A stretch of DNA of 42,205 nucleotides. Origin: Syntrophales bacterium. GTDB taxonomy: Bacteria; Desulfobacterota; Syntrophia; Syntrophales; Fen-1087. Positions within the stretch are counted from its first letter, which is position 1; the number at the start of each line of letters is the position of its first letter. Below are positions 7,701-18,145 of this stretch, in pieces. The DNA lies in NCBI GenBank assembly GCA_030656035.1, contig JAUSOK010000085.1:1-42205 (forward strand), written 5' to 3'. The notes below the pieces were generated by a model. It was not told the origin of the DNA and ran no database searches. It saw nothing but the letters and a program-made list of their open reading frames with translations. The translations under genes were made by a program, and so were the position numbers.

Positions 7701-8353
7701 TGAATAGATATGCCAAACAACGCATGAGGATGGTGGATACGCAGATCCGCGCCAGAGGGGTCAAGGATGGACGCCTCTTGAAGGTGATGCAGACGATTCC
7801 CCGTCATCTGTTTGTGGAAGAGGCGATGACGGATCAGGCCTATAACGACAATCCCCTCCCCATTGGTGAGAAGCAGACCATATCGCAACCCTATATTGTG
7901 GCGTTGATGACGGAGGCGCTGTCCTTGACGGGAAAAGAAAAGGTGCTCGAGATCGGGACCGGTTCCGGTTATCAGACCGCCATTCTGGCACAGCTTGCCG
8001 ACCGGGTTTTTTCGATCGAGCGGATTGCGTCATTGGCCGGCAGGGCAAGAAAAATGCTCGATTACCTGAATGCCTTTAATGTAGCGATCCGGGTGGGAGA
8101 CGGGACATACGGATGGAAGGAAGAAGCGCCCTTTGACGCCATCCTCGTAACAGCCGGCGCCCCCAAGGTTCCATCCCTCCTGGTTGCGCAACTCAGCCTG
8201 GGGGGCAGACTGGTTATTCCGGTGGGGAGCCGCTCGACGCAGACCCTCCTGAAGGTGACGCGCCTTTCCGAGGATATCCATGATATCAAGAAGGAAGATC
8301 TGGGCGGATGCCGGTTTGTCGATCTCATCGGGGAGCACGGTTGGGAAAATTGA
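7700..8353 (+). CDS. pcm: Protein-L-isoaspartate O-methyltransferase
   Basis: [64 protein letters not shown]...[27 protein letters not shown]. Confidence 0.95.
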   Translation: MNRYAKQRMRMVDTQIRARGVKDGRLLKVMQTIPRHLFVEEAMTDQAYNDNPLPIGEKQTISQPYIVALMTEALSLTGKEKVLEIGTGSGYQTAILAQLADRVFSIERIASLAGRARKMLDYLNAFNVAIRVGDGTYGWKEEAPFDAILVTAGAPKVPSLLVAQLSLGGRLVIPVGSRSTQTLLKVTRLSEDIHDIKKEDLGGCRFVDLIGEHGWEN

Positions 8354-9435
8354 GCACACATCACCGTGGACTTGTCAGCAGATGGATTGTTATTCTGCTC
8401 GTCGGTTTCCTTTTTCCTGCCTGTTCGGGATATCCCCTCAAATCCATGAAGACGTATCAGGTCAGTGGTATTTATCACCGCGTAAAAAGCGGAGAAACCC
8501 TCTACCTCATCGCGCGGGCATACAATGTGAGTGTGCAGGAACTGGCAGAAGCAAATAATATTCAAGATCCGAGCCGGATTGAAGCGGACAGTGTTGTTTT
8601 TGTTCCCGATGCCAGGCAGGTTATCGATGACATCATCGCATCGATGGATACAAGACGTCCCACGACGGGCGCTGTTTTGCCAAAAGCCGGTCAAACCGGG
8701 GTCAAGCAGCCCCAGGAAGGTGATCGGGCGCCGGTGAAGCCGCCCGTCCGGGAAGCGACCATCCAATCCCGAGCGGAAATGTTATCCGGATCGCCGACCA
8801 TCCGCATCAAACCGGGAAAGGTGCTGGATCGTTTTCATGATGCCTCCCGGGAAGAAGGCAAGGGCGCTGCTTCCGGGACCGAAGAAGCTCCGCCTGCCCA
8901 ACCCGCGGGCCACGCTTCCATTCCGGTTCAAAAATCTGAACGGGTAAACGAGCAGGCAGCGGTTCCGCAAGCCATTGCAGCCGGGGAGGCCCCGGTCGGA
9001 CGCGAGCGTTCAGTAGAGTCGCCCCCGTCGAAGGTAGAAGCCGAGACCCTTCAGTTTGACCGGAAGCGGTTTGTCTGGCCCGTGCAGGGCAAGGTGGTCT
9101 CGCGGTTCGGCATCCAGCCGAATGGCATGTACTATAACGGGGTTACCATCGCTGGAGGGGAAGATATGCCGGTGGTTGCCGCCGCCTGGGGAACCGTCAT
9201 CTTCTCAGGTCCCCTGAAGGATTATGGAGAAACGATCATTATCAAGCACGAAGATCGTTATGCCACCGTTTATACCCGCCTGGGACAACGGAAGGTCAAG
9301 CTCGATGATCGCGTTAAGCAGGCCGAGAGGATCGGTTATTTGGGAAAAGGTGAAGAAAAAGGGGGCGGACCCCGCTTTAACTTTGAGATCCGCTATCACA
9401 ACAAAGCGCGTAACCCGCTGTTCTTTTTGCCATAG
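8308..9435 (+). CDS. LysM/M23 peptidase-domain lipoprotein (NlpD/EnvC-like)
   Basis: Lipobox-like [11 protein letters not shown], Lys[31 protein letters not shown], degenerate LytM domain [14 protein letters not shown]...[16 protein letters not shown]. True start is probably TTG at ~8342 overlapping the pcm stop. Confidence 0.88.
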   Translation: MPVCRSHRGARLGKLSTHHRGLVSRWIVILLVGFLFPACSGYPLKSMKTYQVSGIYHRVKSGETLYLIARAYNVSVQELAEANNIQDPSRIEADSVVFVPDARQVIDDIIASMDTRRPTTGAVLPKAGQTGVKQPQEGDRAPVKPPVREATIQSRAEMLSGSPTIRIKPGKVLDRFHDASREEGKGAASGTEEAPPAQPAGHASIPVQKSERVNEQAAVPQAIAAGEAPVGRERSVESPPSKVEAETLQFDRKRFVWPVQGKVVSRFGIQPNGMYYNGVTIAGGEDMPVVAAAWGTVIFSGPLKDYGETIIIKHEDRYATVYTRLGQRKVKLDDRVKQAERIGYLGKGEEKGGGPRFNFEIRYHNKARNPLFFLP

Positions 9436-9473
9436 AGGTACGGTGATCCGTAAAAAGTCAGGAGCTTATAAGA

Positions 9474-10622
9474 ATGGCATTTTCATTTGAACAGGGGCCC
9501 ATCCGGCCGCCTAGCGAACATAGAAGCCTGCTGATCCGTGTGACCAGGAATTGTCCCTGGAACAAGTGCGCCTTCTGTCATTCCTACCGCAATGCGCAGT
9601 TTGCACTGAGATATGTGGAGGAAGTCAAACAGGATATTCAGGCGGCAGGTCAGATTGCCGATGAAATCAGGGCGCTGTCGTGGAAATTGGGAGAAGGAGG
9701 GCATGTCAACGAGAGGATCGCCAATGCCGTCTGGCAGCAGAACGAGCGCTACAATGACCATTTCCGCTCGATCGCCGCATGGCTTTACTACGGCGGCGAA
9801 TCCGTTTTTCTGCAGGACGCCGATTCACTCATCCTGAAGACGAAAGATTTGGTGGAGATCCTTTCCTGCCTCAGAACGACATTTCCTTCGGTCGGGCGGA
9901 TTACCTCTTACTGCCGTTCAAAGACGGCGGCCAGAAAGTCCGTGGAGGACTTCCGGCTGCTCCGGGATGCCGGCCTGTCCCGAATTCATATCGGCATGGA
10001 AAGCGGTTATGATCCCCTGCTGAAATTTATCCGGAAAGGGACCACGGCGGCGGAACATATCGAAGGGGGCAGGAGAATCGTAGCCGCAGGAATTTCACTG
10101 TCTGAATATGTGATCCCGGGGCTGGGCGGTACAAGATGGTCGAGGGAACATGCCCAGGAGACGGCCCGGGTGATCAACCAGATCAACCCGGAGTTCGTCC
10201 GGCTCCGGTCGCTGCATATTGTCCGTGACACCGACCTTTATGATATGATGCAGAACGGGGAATTCACCCCGCTGGGCGAGGAAGCCGTGTTGCACGAAAT
10301 TCGCAGGTTCATCGAGTGCCTCGAAGGAATCGAGACCACCCTGGTCAGTGATCATATCCTGAACCTTCTGGAGGAACTGGAAGGGACATTTCCGGCGGAC
10401 AAGGAAAAGATGCTGTCCCTGATTGACCGGTACTTTGCCTTGCCGTTGCAGGACCGCATCATCTTCCGGCTGGGCCGGCGAAAGGGCCTTTACCGAAGCC
10501 TTGATGACCTTGACGACCGGCAAACCTACCTGAGACTAAAACAGATTGTCAACGAATATGTGTCGAAGGAGCCCGAGCAACTGGATAGAGACCTCAGAAG
10601 ATTGATGCATTCATACATTTAA
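9474..10622 (+). CDS. Radical SAM protein with CX4CX2C cluster motif
   Basis: LLIRVTRNCPWNKCAFCHSYRNAQF ... VGRITSYCRSKTAA ... LSRIHIGMESGYDPLLKFIRKGTTAAEHIEGGRRIVAAGISLSEYVIPGLGG. Confidence 0.88.
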   Translation: MAFSFEQGPIRPPSEHRSLLIRVTRNCPWNKCAFCHSYRNAQFALRYVEEVKQDIQAAGQIADEIRALSWKLGEGGHVNERIANAVWQQNERYNDHFRSIAAWLYYGGESVFLQDADSLILKTKDLVEILSCLRTTFPSVGRITSYCRSKTAARKSVEDFRLLRDAGLSRIHIGMESGYDPLLKFIRKGTTAAEHIEGGRRIVAAGISLSEYVIPGLGGTRWSREHAQETARVINQINPEFVRLRSLHIVRDTDLYDMMQNGEFTPLGEEAVLHEIRRFIECLEGIETTLVSDHILNLLEELEGTFPADKEKMLSLIDRYFALPLQDRIIFRLGRRKGLYRSLDDLDDRQTYLRLKQIVNEYVSKEPEQLDRDLRRLMHSYI

Positions 10623-10628
10623 AAAAGA

Positions 10629-10657
10629 TTGACGAATGAGAAAAATTCTGGTAACAT
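10629..10657 (+). promoter_or_regulatory. Putative sigma70 promoter for carD
   Basis: TTGACG - 17 nt - TAACAT, 38 nt upstream of the carD ATG. Confidence 0.45.
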
Positions 10658-10694
10658 AATTAGTTCAAATTTAGAATGGCAGGTGGTGTGTATT

Positions 10695-11180
10695 ATGTTC
10701 AAGGTAGGGGATATGGCTGTTTATCCCGCCCAGGGCGTCGGTGTGATCGAGGCCATCGAAAACAGGGAAGTGATGGGCAATAAACAGCTTTTCTATGTCA
10801 TGAAAATCATGGGCAATGGCATGAAGATCATGATTCCCATGAGCGGTGCGGATGCCGTCGGACTCAGGGAGGTGATTGCCCGGGAGGAGATACCCAAAAT
10901 CTACGAGATCCTCAGAAACAAGGATGTGACCATCGACAAGCAGACATGGAATAAAAGATACCGGGAATACCTGGAGAAAATCAAGACGGGGTCGGTCTTC
11001 GAGATCGCCCGTGTTTTGCGGGATCTGTTTATATTAAAAAGCGATAAGAATCTGTCCTTTGGTGAGCGCAAGATGATGGATACGGCCAAGAACCTGCTCA
11101 TCAAAGAAATCTCGGTGGCAAGTAATGCTGAAGAGGCCAAGGTTGAGCAGGACCTGAAAACTATTTTTACTATTCAATAA
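10695..11180 (+). CDS. CarD/CdnL-family transcription regulator
   Basis: MFKVGDMAVYPAQGVGVIEAIENREVMGNKQLFYVMKIMGNGMKIMIPMSGADAVGLREV: CarD N-terminal Tudor-like domain plus helical C-terminus. Confidence 0.93.
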   Translation: MFKVGDMAVYPAQGVGVIEAIENREVMGNKQLFYVMKIMGNGMKIMIPMSGADAVGLREVIAREEIPKIYEILRNKDVTIDKQTWNKRYREYLEKIKTGSVFEIARVLRDLFILKSDKNLSFGERKMMDTAKNLLIKEISVASNAEEAKVEQDLKTIFTIQ

Positions 11181-11218
11181 ATCATATTAAAATTTATAAA
11201 GAAAGGAGGTGAGTTTTT

Positions 11219-12226
11219 GTGACCGTAAGAATTCTGTTGGTGTTGGCCTGTTCATTGAGCGGACTCTTTATTGTCCACGTTTACTATGGTTTCCCGATTG
11301 CGATAATTGGCTTATTTATAGGATTTTTGATCGCTTTATTTGTTATCCAGATAGAAGAATCGATCCGGAAAGTATCGTTGCGCGTCATCTTTGGCGGGGT
11401 TGTCGGGATGCTCATCGGCTTGTTGATCGTCTATCTGCTGGCCTATGGTTTGAAGTTTGTCAGCATGGAAAAACAACAGGTTGTCCCCTGGGTTTATGCG
11501 TTGTTGACGGGCATCATGGCCTATCTGGGTCTTTTGATCGGTTCAAAAAAAATTGAAGAATTCAGCTTTTTTGGCTTTGGTCAGAGCAAGGACATCAGTG
11601 ATCACCGGGTTCTCGATACAAGCGTCATTATTGATGGACGGATTGCCGATATTGCCGATACGGGTTTTTTACATGGCAATTTGATTGTCCCGCGCTTTGT
11701 TCTGGATGAATTACAGTATATCGCCGATTCCTCCGATTCCGTGAAGCGCTCCCGTGGCCGGCGAGGGCTTGATATTCTGAATCGGATGCAGCGAAGCGTC
11801 GGGATCAATATCGAGATTATGGATCATGATTTTCCGAAATTAAAAGGGGTAGACGCAAAATTGGTCGCCCTCGCGAAAAAGTTGAATGCCAGAATTGTAA
11901 CCAATGACTTCAATCTCAACAAGGTTGCCGAACTTCAGGGCATCAAAATTCTCAACGTCAACGAACTGGCCAATGCCCTCAAACCGGTCGTTCTTCCCGG
12001 TGAGAGCATGTCCGTCAAAATCATCAAGGAAGGCAAGGAACCGGGGCAGGGCGTTGCCTATCTCGACGACGGCACCATGATTATTGTGGATCATGCACAA
12101 AAGCATCAGGGGGCCAATGTCGAGGTTCTGGTCACCAGCGTCCTGCAGACAACCGCCGGCCGGATGATTTTTTCGGAACTCAAGAGCGTTGCAACTGAAA
12201 AGAAGGTCCTCGGGTTGGCGACCTGA
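11219..12226 (+). CDS. PIN/TRAM domain membrane protein (YacL-like)
   Basis: N-terminal TM helices, PIN domain VLDTSVIIDGRIADIADTGFLHGNLIVPRFVLDELQYIADSSD..RGRRGLDIL, TRAM-like C-terminus. GTG start after AAAGGAGGTGAG. Confidence 0.92.
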   Translation: MTVRILLVLACSLSGLFIVHVYYGFPIAIIGLFIGFLIALFVIQIEESIRKVSLRVIFGGVVGMLIGLLIVYLLAYGLKFVSMEKQQVVPWVYALLTGIMAYLGLLIGSKKIEEFSFFGFGQSKDISDHRVLDTSVIIDGRIADIADTGFLHGNLIVPRFVLDELQYIADSSDSVKRSRGRRGLDILNRMQRSVGINIEIMDHDFPKLKGVDAKLVALAKKLNARIVTNDFNLNKVAELQGIKILNVNELANALKPVVLPGESMSVKIIKEGKEPGQGVAYLDDGTMIIVDHAQKHQGANVEVLVTSVLQTTAGRMIFSELKSVATEKKVLGLAT

Positions 12227-12240
12227 TCGTTACGCGACTG

Positions 12241-12270
12241 AGCCCGGGAAATAATCCCCGGGCTTTTTTT
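12241..12270 (+). terminator. Intrinsic terminator after the PIN/TRAM gene
   Basis: AGCCCGGGAAATAATCCCCGGGCTTTTTTT: perfect stem AGCCCGGG/CCCGGGCT followed by a T-run. Confidence 0.9.
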
Positions 12271-12387
12271 ATCAACTTTGTAAAACCGCCTGTGCCGCGA
12301 TGCGGCGCACCCATCGGACAGAGGGCTTGCGCCTGGATCAAGGATCAAGACGCTTCTTTTACGAGCCCAAAAGAGTATCCATCAACC

Positions 12388-13092
12388 ATGACAACAGTCG
12401 CCATCATCCCCGCCGCCGGATCCGGGAAAAGAATGCAGGGAGGCCTGTCCAAACAGTATCTGCCGGTTGACGGCAAGATGATCCTGCTCCACACCCTCAG
12501 CGTCTTCGAACTTTCGCCGGATATCGATGAGATTGTCCTGGTCGCACCCGAGGAAGATATCCCGATGATCCGGCAAATGATTGTTGAGCACCGGGGAATG
12601 TCCAAGGTCCGTCATGTTATGGCAGGGGGAAAGCAGAGACAGGATTCCGTCCGGAACGGGCTGGCCGCCGTCGAGAACCAGGCGGATATCGTTTTGATTC
12701 ACGATGCGGTCCGGCCGTTTATATCGGAGAACTTGATCCGTCTAACCGTTCAGGAGGCCGAAAAACATGGCGCCGTCGCCGTGGGGATGCCGGTGAAGGA
12801 CACGATCAAAAGGGTTGATCCGGGCGGATGGATCGTCGAGACGCTGAACCGGCAGGTTTTATGGATGACGCAAACGCCGCAGGCATTCAAACGATCCGTG
12901 ATTCAGGAAGCATACCGCAGGGCTGATGAGGATCAGTTTTATGGGACCGATGACGCCTCGCTCGTTGAACGGATGGGATTCCGGGTCAAAATGATCGCCG
13001 CCTCCTATGCGAACATCAAAATCACCACGCCGGAAGACCTTCTCATGGCTGAATTTCTGATAAAAAGACAAAAAAGGGGAAATGTCTCGTGA
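12388..13092 (+). CDS. ispD: 2-C-methyl-D-erythritol 4-phosphate cytidylyltransferase
   Basis: MTTVAIIPAAGSGKRMQGGLSKQYLPVDGKMILLHTLSVF...VLIHDAVRPFISENLI...TPQAFKRSVI. ATG 12388 preferred over 12292. Confidence 0.95.
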   Translation: MTTVAIIPAAGSGKRMQGGLSKQYLPVDGKMILLHTLSVFELSPDIDEIVLVAPEEDIPMIRQMIVEHRGMSKVRHVMAGGKQRQDSVRNGLAAVENQADIVLIHDAVRPFISENLIRLTVQEAEKHGAVAVGMPVKDTIKRVDPGGWIVETLNRQVLWMTQTPQAFKRSVIQEAYRRADEDQFYGTDDASLVERMGFRVKMIAASYANIKITTPEDLLMAEFLIKRQKRGNVS

Positions 13093-13571
13093 GAATCGGG
13101 TTCGGATATGACAGTCATCGCCTGGTGGAAGGGCGGCGACTCGTGCTGGGGGGGGTGGAAATTCCACATGACAAGGGCCTGTCGGGGCACTCGGACGCCG
13201 ATGTACTGGTCCATGCTGTTTGCGACGCCATTTTAGGCGCCCTGGCTGCCGGCGATATCGGCCGTCATTTCCCCGATACGGATCCGGCCTATAAAGACAT
13301 TTCCAGCTTGAAACTGCTTGAGCACGTCCGGATTTTTGGCGCGCAAAGGGGGTACGTCGTTCATAATGTTGATACCACGATCGTTCTGGAAAAACCCAAG
13401 ATATCTGAGCATATCCCTGATATGGCGGCGAAACTGGCCGAAACCTTAAAAATTTCGGTGGAAAGTATCAGTGTCAAGGTAAAAACGAATGAGGGGATGG
13501 GTTTTGCCGGACGCCAGGAAGGGGTTGCCGCTTATGCTGTGGTGACGATCACCAAAAAGGAGGATGAATGA
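13089..13571 (+). CDS. ispF: 2-C-methyl-D-erythritol 2,4-cyclodiphosphate synthase
   Basis: MRIGFGYDSHRLVEGRRLVLGGVEIPHDKGLSGHSDADVLVHAVCDAILGALAAGDIGRHFPDTDPAYK; GTG start overlapping ispD. Confidence 0.96.
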   Translation: MRIGFGYDSHRLVEGRRLVLGGVEIPHDKGLSGHSDADVLVHAVCDAILGALAAGDIGRHFPDTDPAYKDISSLKLLEHVRIFGAQRGYVVHNVDTTIVLEKPKISEHIPDMAAKLAETLKISVESISVKVKTNEGMGFAGRQEGVAAYAVVTITKKEDE

Positions 13572-15034
13572 CCGCCGAGAAACCGCGTGTCCGGTTCGCT
13601 CCCTCGCCGACGGGTGATCTTCATGTGGGTAATGCCAGGACGGCCCTGTTCAACTATCTGTTTGCCAGGCATCATGGTGGTGAATTCATTCTCCGGGTTG
13701 AAGATACGGATTCCGTGCGGACGTCAACGGATTCTGAACGCCGGATACTGGAGGATCTGGCGTGGCTGGCCATCGACTGGGATGAAGGTCCCGGCAGAGG
13801 CGGTGCAAAAGGCCCCTATCACCAGCGTGAACGGCTTGATTTGTATAGCCATTATCTGAAAATACTGATCCAGGCCGGATGCGTCTATCCCTGTTACTGC
13901 ACAGAGAAAGAACTGGAGGCGGAGCGGGCTGAGCTGATTTTCAGAAAAATGATGCCCCGTTATATGGGAAAGTGCCGGAACCTGAACGATTCAGAGCGTA
14001 AAAATCTGGCGGATCAGGGAAGAGAGCCGGCTTACCGCTTCAGGATCGGAACAGAGAGCATCGCGTTCACGGATTTGATCCGGGGCGCCATGAAATTTGA
14101 CGCCGGGGCAATAGGGGATTTCATCATCGTCCGCTCCAACGGCATCCCCGCTTACAATTTTGCCGTCGTCGTAGATGACTACCTGATGAGCATCTCCCAT
14201 GTAATCCGCGGAGAGGATCATCTTTCCAATACTGCCCTGCAGTTGCTGATCTATCGAGCCCTCGGTTTCAAGCCGCCCGTCTTTGCACATCACGCCCTCA
14301 TTCTGGGAAAAGACCGGTCCAAGCTCAGCAAGCGGCATGGATCCGTCACGGTCCGGGAATTCCGGGAAAGGGGTATCCTGCCGGAGGTTCTCCTGAACTA
14401 TCTTGCACTGCTTGGCAGTTCCCTTGGCGGCGGGCGGGAAGTCTGCGCCCTGGAAGAAATGATTACCTCTTTTTCGCTCGATCGCGCCGGAAAGAGCGGG
14501 GCCATCTTTGATGAGGACAAACTCAAATGGCTCAACGGGATCTATATCCGCCAGGGGGATTTGCACAGTTTAACCGAACGATTACTGCCTTTTATCAGGG
14601 CTGCCGGTTATCATAAAGTCGACACCCTTGACCGTGTGTGGCTTGAAAGGGTCATTGATGCGGTCCGGGGCGACCTGTCGACGTTGTCGGACATTGGGGA
14701 CCAGATGGATATTTTTTTCGATGACCGCTATGTCCTCTCCGGCGAGGCGCAGCGGCTTCTCGGGAAAGAACAGGCCCTGACCGTCGTCCGGGCGCTTCAG
14801 GAAGGCCTTGAGCATCCACCTCTTTCTGCCGACAACAGCTATCGGCGGATCATCGAGATTGTAAAAAGGAAGACCGGCGTCACGGGGAAAAACCTCTTCA
14901 TGCCGATTCGCGCCGTTGTGACCGGGAGAATAAGGGGACCGGAACTGGACAAGGTATTTGCGATTTTGAGCCCCGCATCCCTGAAACATCGGGTTGAAAC
15001 AGCGATCAGCGGTCTATCGGGGATAAACCGCTGA
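13568..15034 (+). CDS. gltX: Glutamyl-tRNA synthetase
   Basis: VRFAPSPTGDLHVGNARTALFNYLFARHHGGEFILRVEDTD; KMSKS-like KDRSKLSKRHGSVTV. Confidence 0.96.
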   Translation: MTAEKPRVRFAPSPTGDLHVGNARTALFNYLFARHHGGEFILRVEDTDSVRTSTDSERRILEDLAWLAIDWDEGPGRGGAKGPYHQRERLDLYSHYLKILIQAGCVYPCYCTEKELEAERAELIFRKMMPRYMGKCRNLNDSERKNLADQGREPAYRFRIGTESIAFTDLIRGAMKFDAGAIGDFIIVRSNGIPAYNFAVVVDDYLMSISHVIRGEDHLSNTALQLLIYRALGFKPPVFAHHALILGKDRSKLSKRHGSVTVREFRERGILPEVLLNYLALLGSSLGGGREVCALEEMITSFSLDRAGKSGAIFDEDKLKWLNGIYIRQGDLHSLTERLLPFIRAAGYHKVDTLDRVWLERVIDAVRGDLSTLSDIGDQMDIFFDDRYVLSGEAQRLLGKEQALTVVRALQEGLEHPPLSADNSYRRIIEIVKRKTGVTGKNLFMPIRAVVTGRIRGPELDKVFAILSPASLKHRVETAISGLSGINR

Positions 15035-15049
15035 TCGCCTGAGACGACA

Positions 15050-16618
15050 TTACAGCGGAATGTTATTGTGCTTCTTCGACAGCCGGACCTCCGTTTTGTC
15101 TTTCAGTGCGTCCAAGAGCGCGACAACCCGTTTGCGGGTGTCGCGGGGGGCGATGATCTCTTCGATGATGCCCATGCCGGCCGCAAAATAGGGATTGTTG
15201 AACTGATCTTCGTACGACGCGGCCAGTTCCGCGCGCTTGGCGGCGGGATCTTCTGCAGAAGCAATCTCCCTGCGGTAGATGATGTTGCAGGCGCCCTCCG
15301 CGCCCATCACGGCGATCTCCGCCGACGGCCAGGCCATCACATAGTCCGCGCCCAGATGCTTGCTGCACATGCCGATATAGGCGCCGCCGTAATCCTTGCG
15401 CGTCACCACGGTAATCTTCGGAACCGTCGCTTCCGCATAGGCATGGAGCAGCTTGGCGCCGTGGCTGATGATGCCCGCCCATTCCTGATTCGTGCCGGGC
15501 ATATAGCCGGGAACATCGGAGAAGGTCAACAGGGGGATGTTGAAGGCGTCGCAGAAGCGGATGAAACGGGAGGCCTTATCGGAGGCGTTGACATCCAGGA
15601 CGCCGGCCCCGAACTTCGGATTGTTGGCAATGACGCCGACCGTCCGGCCCATGATCCGGATGAACGCGACGAGCATGTTTTTCGCCCAGAGTTCGTGCGG
15701 TTCAAAGAGTTCGTTATTATCCGCCACGGCCATCACCACCTTCTTCATATCATAGCCGCGCGTGGTCTTGTCCGGGATAATCCCGTCCAGTTCCGGGCAT
15801 TCCCGGTCCGGGCTGTCCGAAGAGTTCACAGCCGGCAGGGGAATGTGGCAGCTGTCGGGCAGGTAAGAGAGCAGGGTCCGAACCTTATTGATGCAGTCCT
15901 CATCATTTTCCGTGGCAAAATGGCAAACGCCGCTCTTGGTCGCGTGGGCCATGGCGCCGCCCAGGTCATCGTGCGTGACCTCTTCGCCGATGACGGCTTT
16001 GATGACATCGGGACCCGTGATGTACATGTAACTGGTTTTCTTGACCATAAAAACCCAGTCCGTCAGGGCCGGAGAATAAACGGCGCCGCCCGCCGTGGGT
16101 CCCATGATCGCGGTGATCTGGGGGATGTATCCGGAACCGATGGTATTGCGGTAGAAGATGCCGCCGTATCCGTCCAGGGCCGGAACGCCTTCCTGAATCC
16201 GGGCGCCGCCGGAATCATTCATGGAGACGAAGGGTTTACGCGCATCGAGGGCCATATCCATAATCTTCCAGATTTTCCTGGAATGCATTTCACCGAGGCT
16301 GCCGCCGGAGCTCGTAAAATCCTGCGCAGCGGCAAAGACCGTCCTTCCGTTGACCTTCCCGAAGCCGGTAATCACGCCGTCGGCATTGATCTCTTTCTTG
16401 TCCAGGCCGAACAGTGTAGATCGGTGTTTCACGAAAAGCTGTACTTCCTGAAAAGTTCCCTGATCAAAAAACCGATCCAGCCTCTCCCGGGCCGTGAGTT
16501 TGCCCAGTTCATGCTGCTTGGCGACCATTTTCTCGCCGCCCATTTTCATCAGGGCTTCCTTTCTGGCTTCAAAGGCCTTGATTTTCGCCTGTGTTCCCTT
16601 CAGTTGCTCTATTTCCAT
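15050..16618 (-). CDS. Acyl-CoA carboxylase/decarboxylase carboxyltransferase subunit (propionyl-CoA carboxylase beta / methylmalonyl-CoA decarboxylase alpha type)
   Basis: GKLTARERLDRFFDQGTFQEV...FTSSGGSLGEMHSRKIWKIMDMAL...MNDSGGARIQEGVPALDGYGGIF...FSDVPGYMPGTNQEWAGIISHGAKLLHAYAEATVPKITVVTRKDYGGAYIGMCSK. Confidence 0.94.
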   Translation of the reverse strand: MEIEQLKGTQAKIKAFEARKEALMKMGGEKMVAKQHELGKLTARERLDRFFDQGTFQEVQLFVKHRSTLFGLDKKEINADGVITGFGKVNGRTVFAAAQDFTSSGGSLGEMHSRKIWKIMDMALDARKPFVSMNDSGGARIQEGVPALDGYGGIFYRNTIGSGYIPQITAIMGPTAGGAVYSPALTDWVFMVKKTSYMYITGPDVIKAVIGEEVTHDDLGGAMAHATKSGVCHFATENDEDCINKVRTLLSYLPDSCHIPLPAVNSSDSPDRECPELDGIIPDKTTRGYDMKKVVMAVADNNELFEPHELWAKNMLVAFIRIMGRTVGVIANNPKFGAGVLDVNASDKASRFIRFCDAFNIPLLTFSDVPGYMPGTNQEWAGIISHGAKLLHAYAEATVPKITVVTRKDYGGAYIGMCSKHLGADYVMAWPSAEIAVMGAEGACNIIYRREIASAEDPAAKRAELAASYEDQFNNPYFAAGMGIIEEIIAPRDTRKRVVALLDALKDKTEVRLSKKHNNIPL

Positions 16619-16865
16619 AACTCTTGCGTCTCCTTTACGATTATTGGGGGACGGATTTCAAGTCTGTCCCCCTTGTTTATGATTTCCGTCTTGACCTCAA
16701 AGCCCCGTTAAGATATGGTTCCCGCTGTCAGGCCATCCTAACACGGCGGTCCTGCCTGGGGAAGAGATGTCCTGGATAAATCTGACGGGTTGCTCTTCGA
16801 AAACATTCTTCATGAATTTCGGGGCGCCTCATAACACGTTTATGGATAAGTTGCAAGGAGGATCA

Positions 16866-18059
16866 GTGAAATATATCGACGCAATTGACATCAAAGGGAA
16901 AAAGGTCATCTTCAGGGTTGATTTCAATGTGCCTTTGGATGGCAACCTGAAAATTACCGACGACACGAGAATCCGAGCCGTTTTACCCACGCTGAATCAC
17001 GCCCTGGATGAGAACGCCAGGATCATTATCATGTCGCATCTTGGCCGTCCCAAGGGCAAACCGGTCCCCCAGTTCAGTTTGGCCCCCGTCGCGAAGAGGC
17101 TGTCCCGGTTTCTGGACAAGCAGGTAACGCTGGCTGCCGATTGCAGAGGGCCGGACGTCAAGAAGCTGATTGAAGACATGAGCCCGGGGGACGTGGTCAT
17201 GCTCGAGAACCTGCGCTTTCACCCCGAAGAGGAAAAAAACGACGACGGCTTTGCGATGGAACTGGCCTCTTTTGCCGATATCTTTATCGATGACGCCTTT
17301 GGCAATGCCCATCGCAGCCATGCGTCCAACGTGGGGATTACGAGGTTCGTCAAGACCTGCGCCGCCGGGTTCTTGATCAAAAAAGAACTGAACTATCTGA
17401 TCCGGGCGGTCGATAAACCGGCCAGACCCTTTGTGGCAATCATCGGCGGTTCCAAGGTGTCGGGCAAGTTAGAGGCGCTGGTCAACCTGGTTGAGAAGGT
17501 GGATAAGCTCATCATTGGCGGCGGGATGGCCTTCACGTTCCTGAAAGCGCTGGGCTACGAGGTCGGCAGATCTATTGTTGAGGATGATCTGATCGACAAG
17601 GCGCTGCAGATCATGGAAACCGCCAGGAAACTGGGGGTCAAGCTTTACTTGCCCGTGGATTGCGTCATTGCCGAAAACATGAGCGCCGATGCGGAAAACA
17701 AAATTGTTCCGGTTCAGGAGATGAACGGCAACTGGATGGGCCTGGACATCGGCCCTGCGACCATCACGCTGTTTACGGAAGCCCTCGGCAACGCCAAGAC
17801 GATTATCTGGAACGGTCCCATGGGCGTTTTTGAAATTGACGCCTTTGGTCGAGGAACGGCGGCCATGGTCCACAGTGTGGCCAATTCCTATGCGCTGACG
17901 ATTGTGGGCGGCGGCGATACGGATGTGGCGGTTCACAAGACAGGAGAGAGCGACAAGATCACGTTCATTTCCACAGGGGGCGGCGCTACCCTGGAACTGC
18001 TGGAGGGGAAGGTCCTCCCGGCGATCAAGGCCCTGGAAGAATGCGGTGGAAGGGCGTAG
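16866..18059 (+). CDS. pgk: Phosphoglycerate kinase
   Basis: [47 protein letters not shown]...[25 protein letters not shown]...[20 protein letters not shown] start at 16866 after AAGGAGG. Confidence 0.96.
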   Translation: MKYIDAIDIKGKKVIFRVDFNVPLDGNLKITDDTRIRAVLPTLNHALDENARIIIMSHLGRPKGKPVPQFSLAPVAKRLSRFLDKQVTLAADCRGPDVKKLIEDMSPGDVVMLENLRFHPEEEKNDDGFAMELASFADIFIDDAFGNAHRSHASNVGITRFVKTCAAGFLIKKELNYLIRAVDKPARPFVAIIGGSKVSGKLEALVNLVEKVDKLIIGGGMAFTFLKALGYEVGRSIVEDDLIDKALQIMETARKLGVKLYLPVDCVIAENMSADAENKIVPVQEMNGNWMGLDIGPATITLFTEALGNAKTIIWNGPMGVFEIDAFGRGTAAMVHSVANSYALTIVGGGDTDVAVHKTGESDKITFISTGGGATLELLEGKVLPAIKALEECGGRA

Positions 18060-18145
18060 AAATAGGCGCTGGTTAAGACCCCTCCTGCGGCTGCAATCTG
18101 GGCTTTTCGGAGTCGTCCTTTATCCCAAAGACCGGACAGACCCTC

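Noticed and set aside
15068-16711. 547-aa plus-strand ORF opposite the acyl-CoA carboxyltransferase
   Set aside because: Mirror-frame ORF of a clear carboxyltransferase gene; composition and lack of motifs indicate an artefact.
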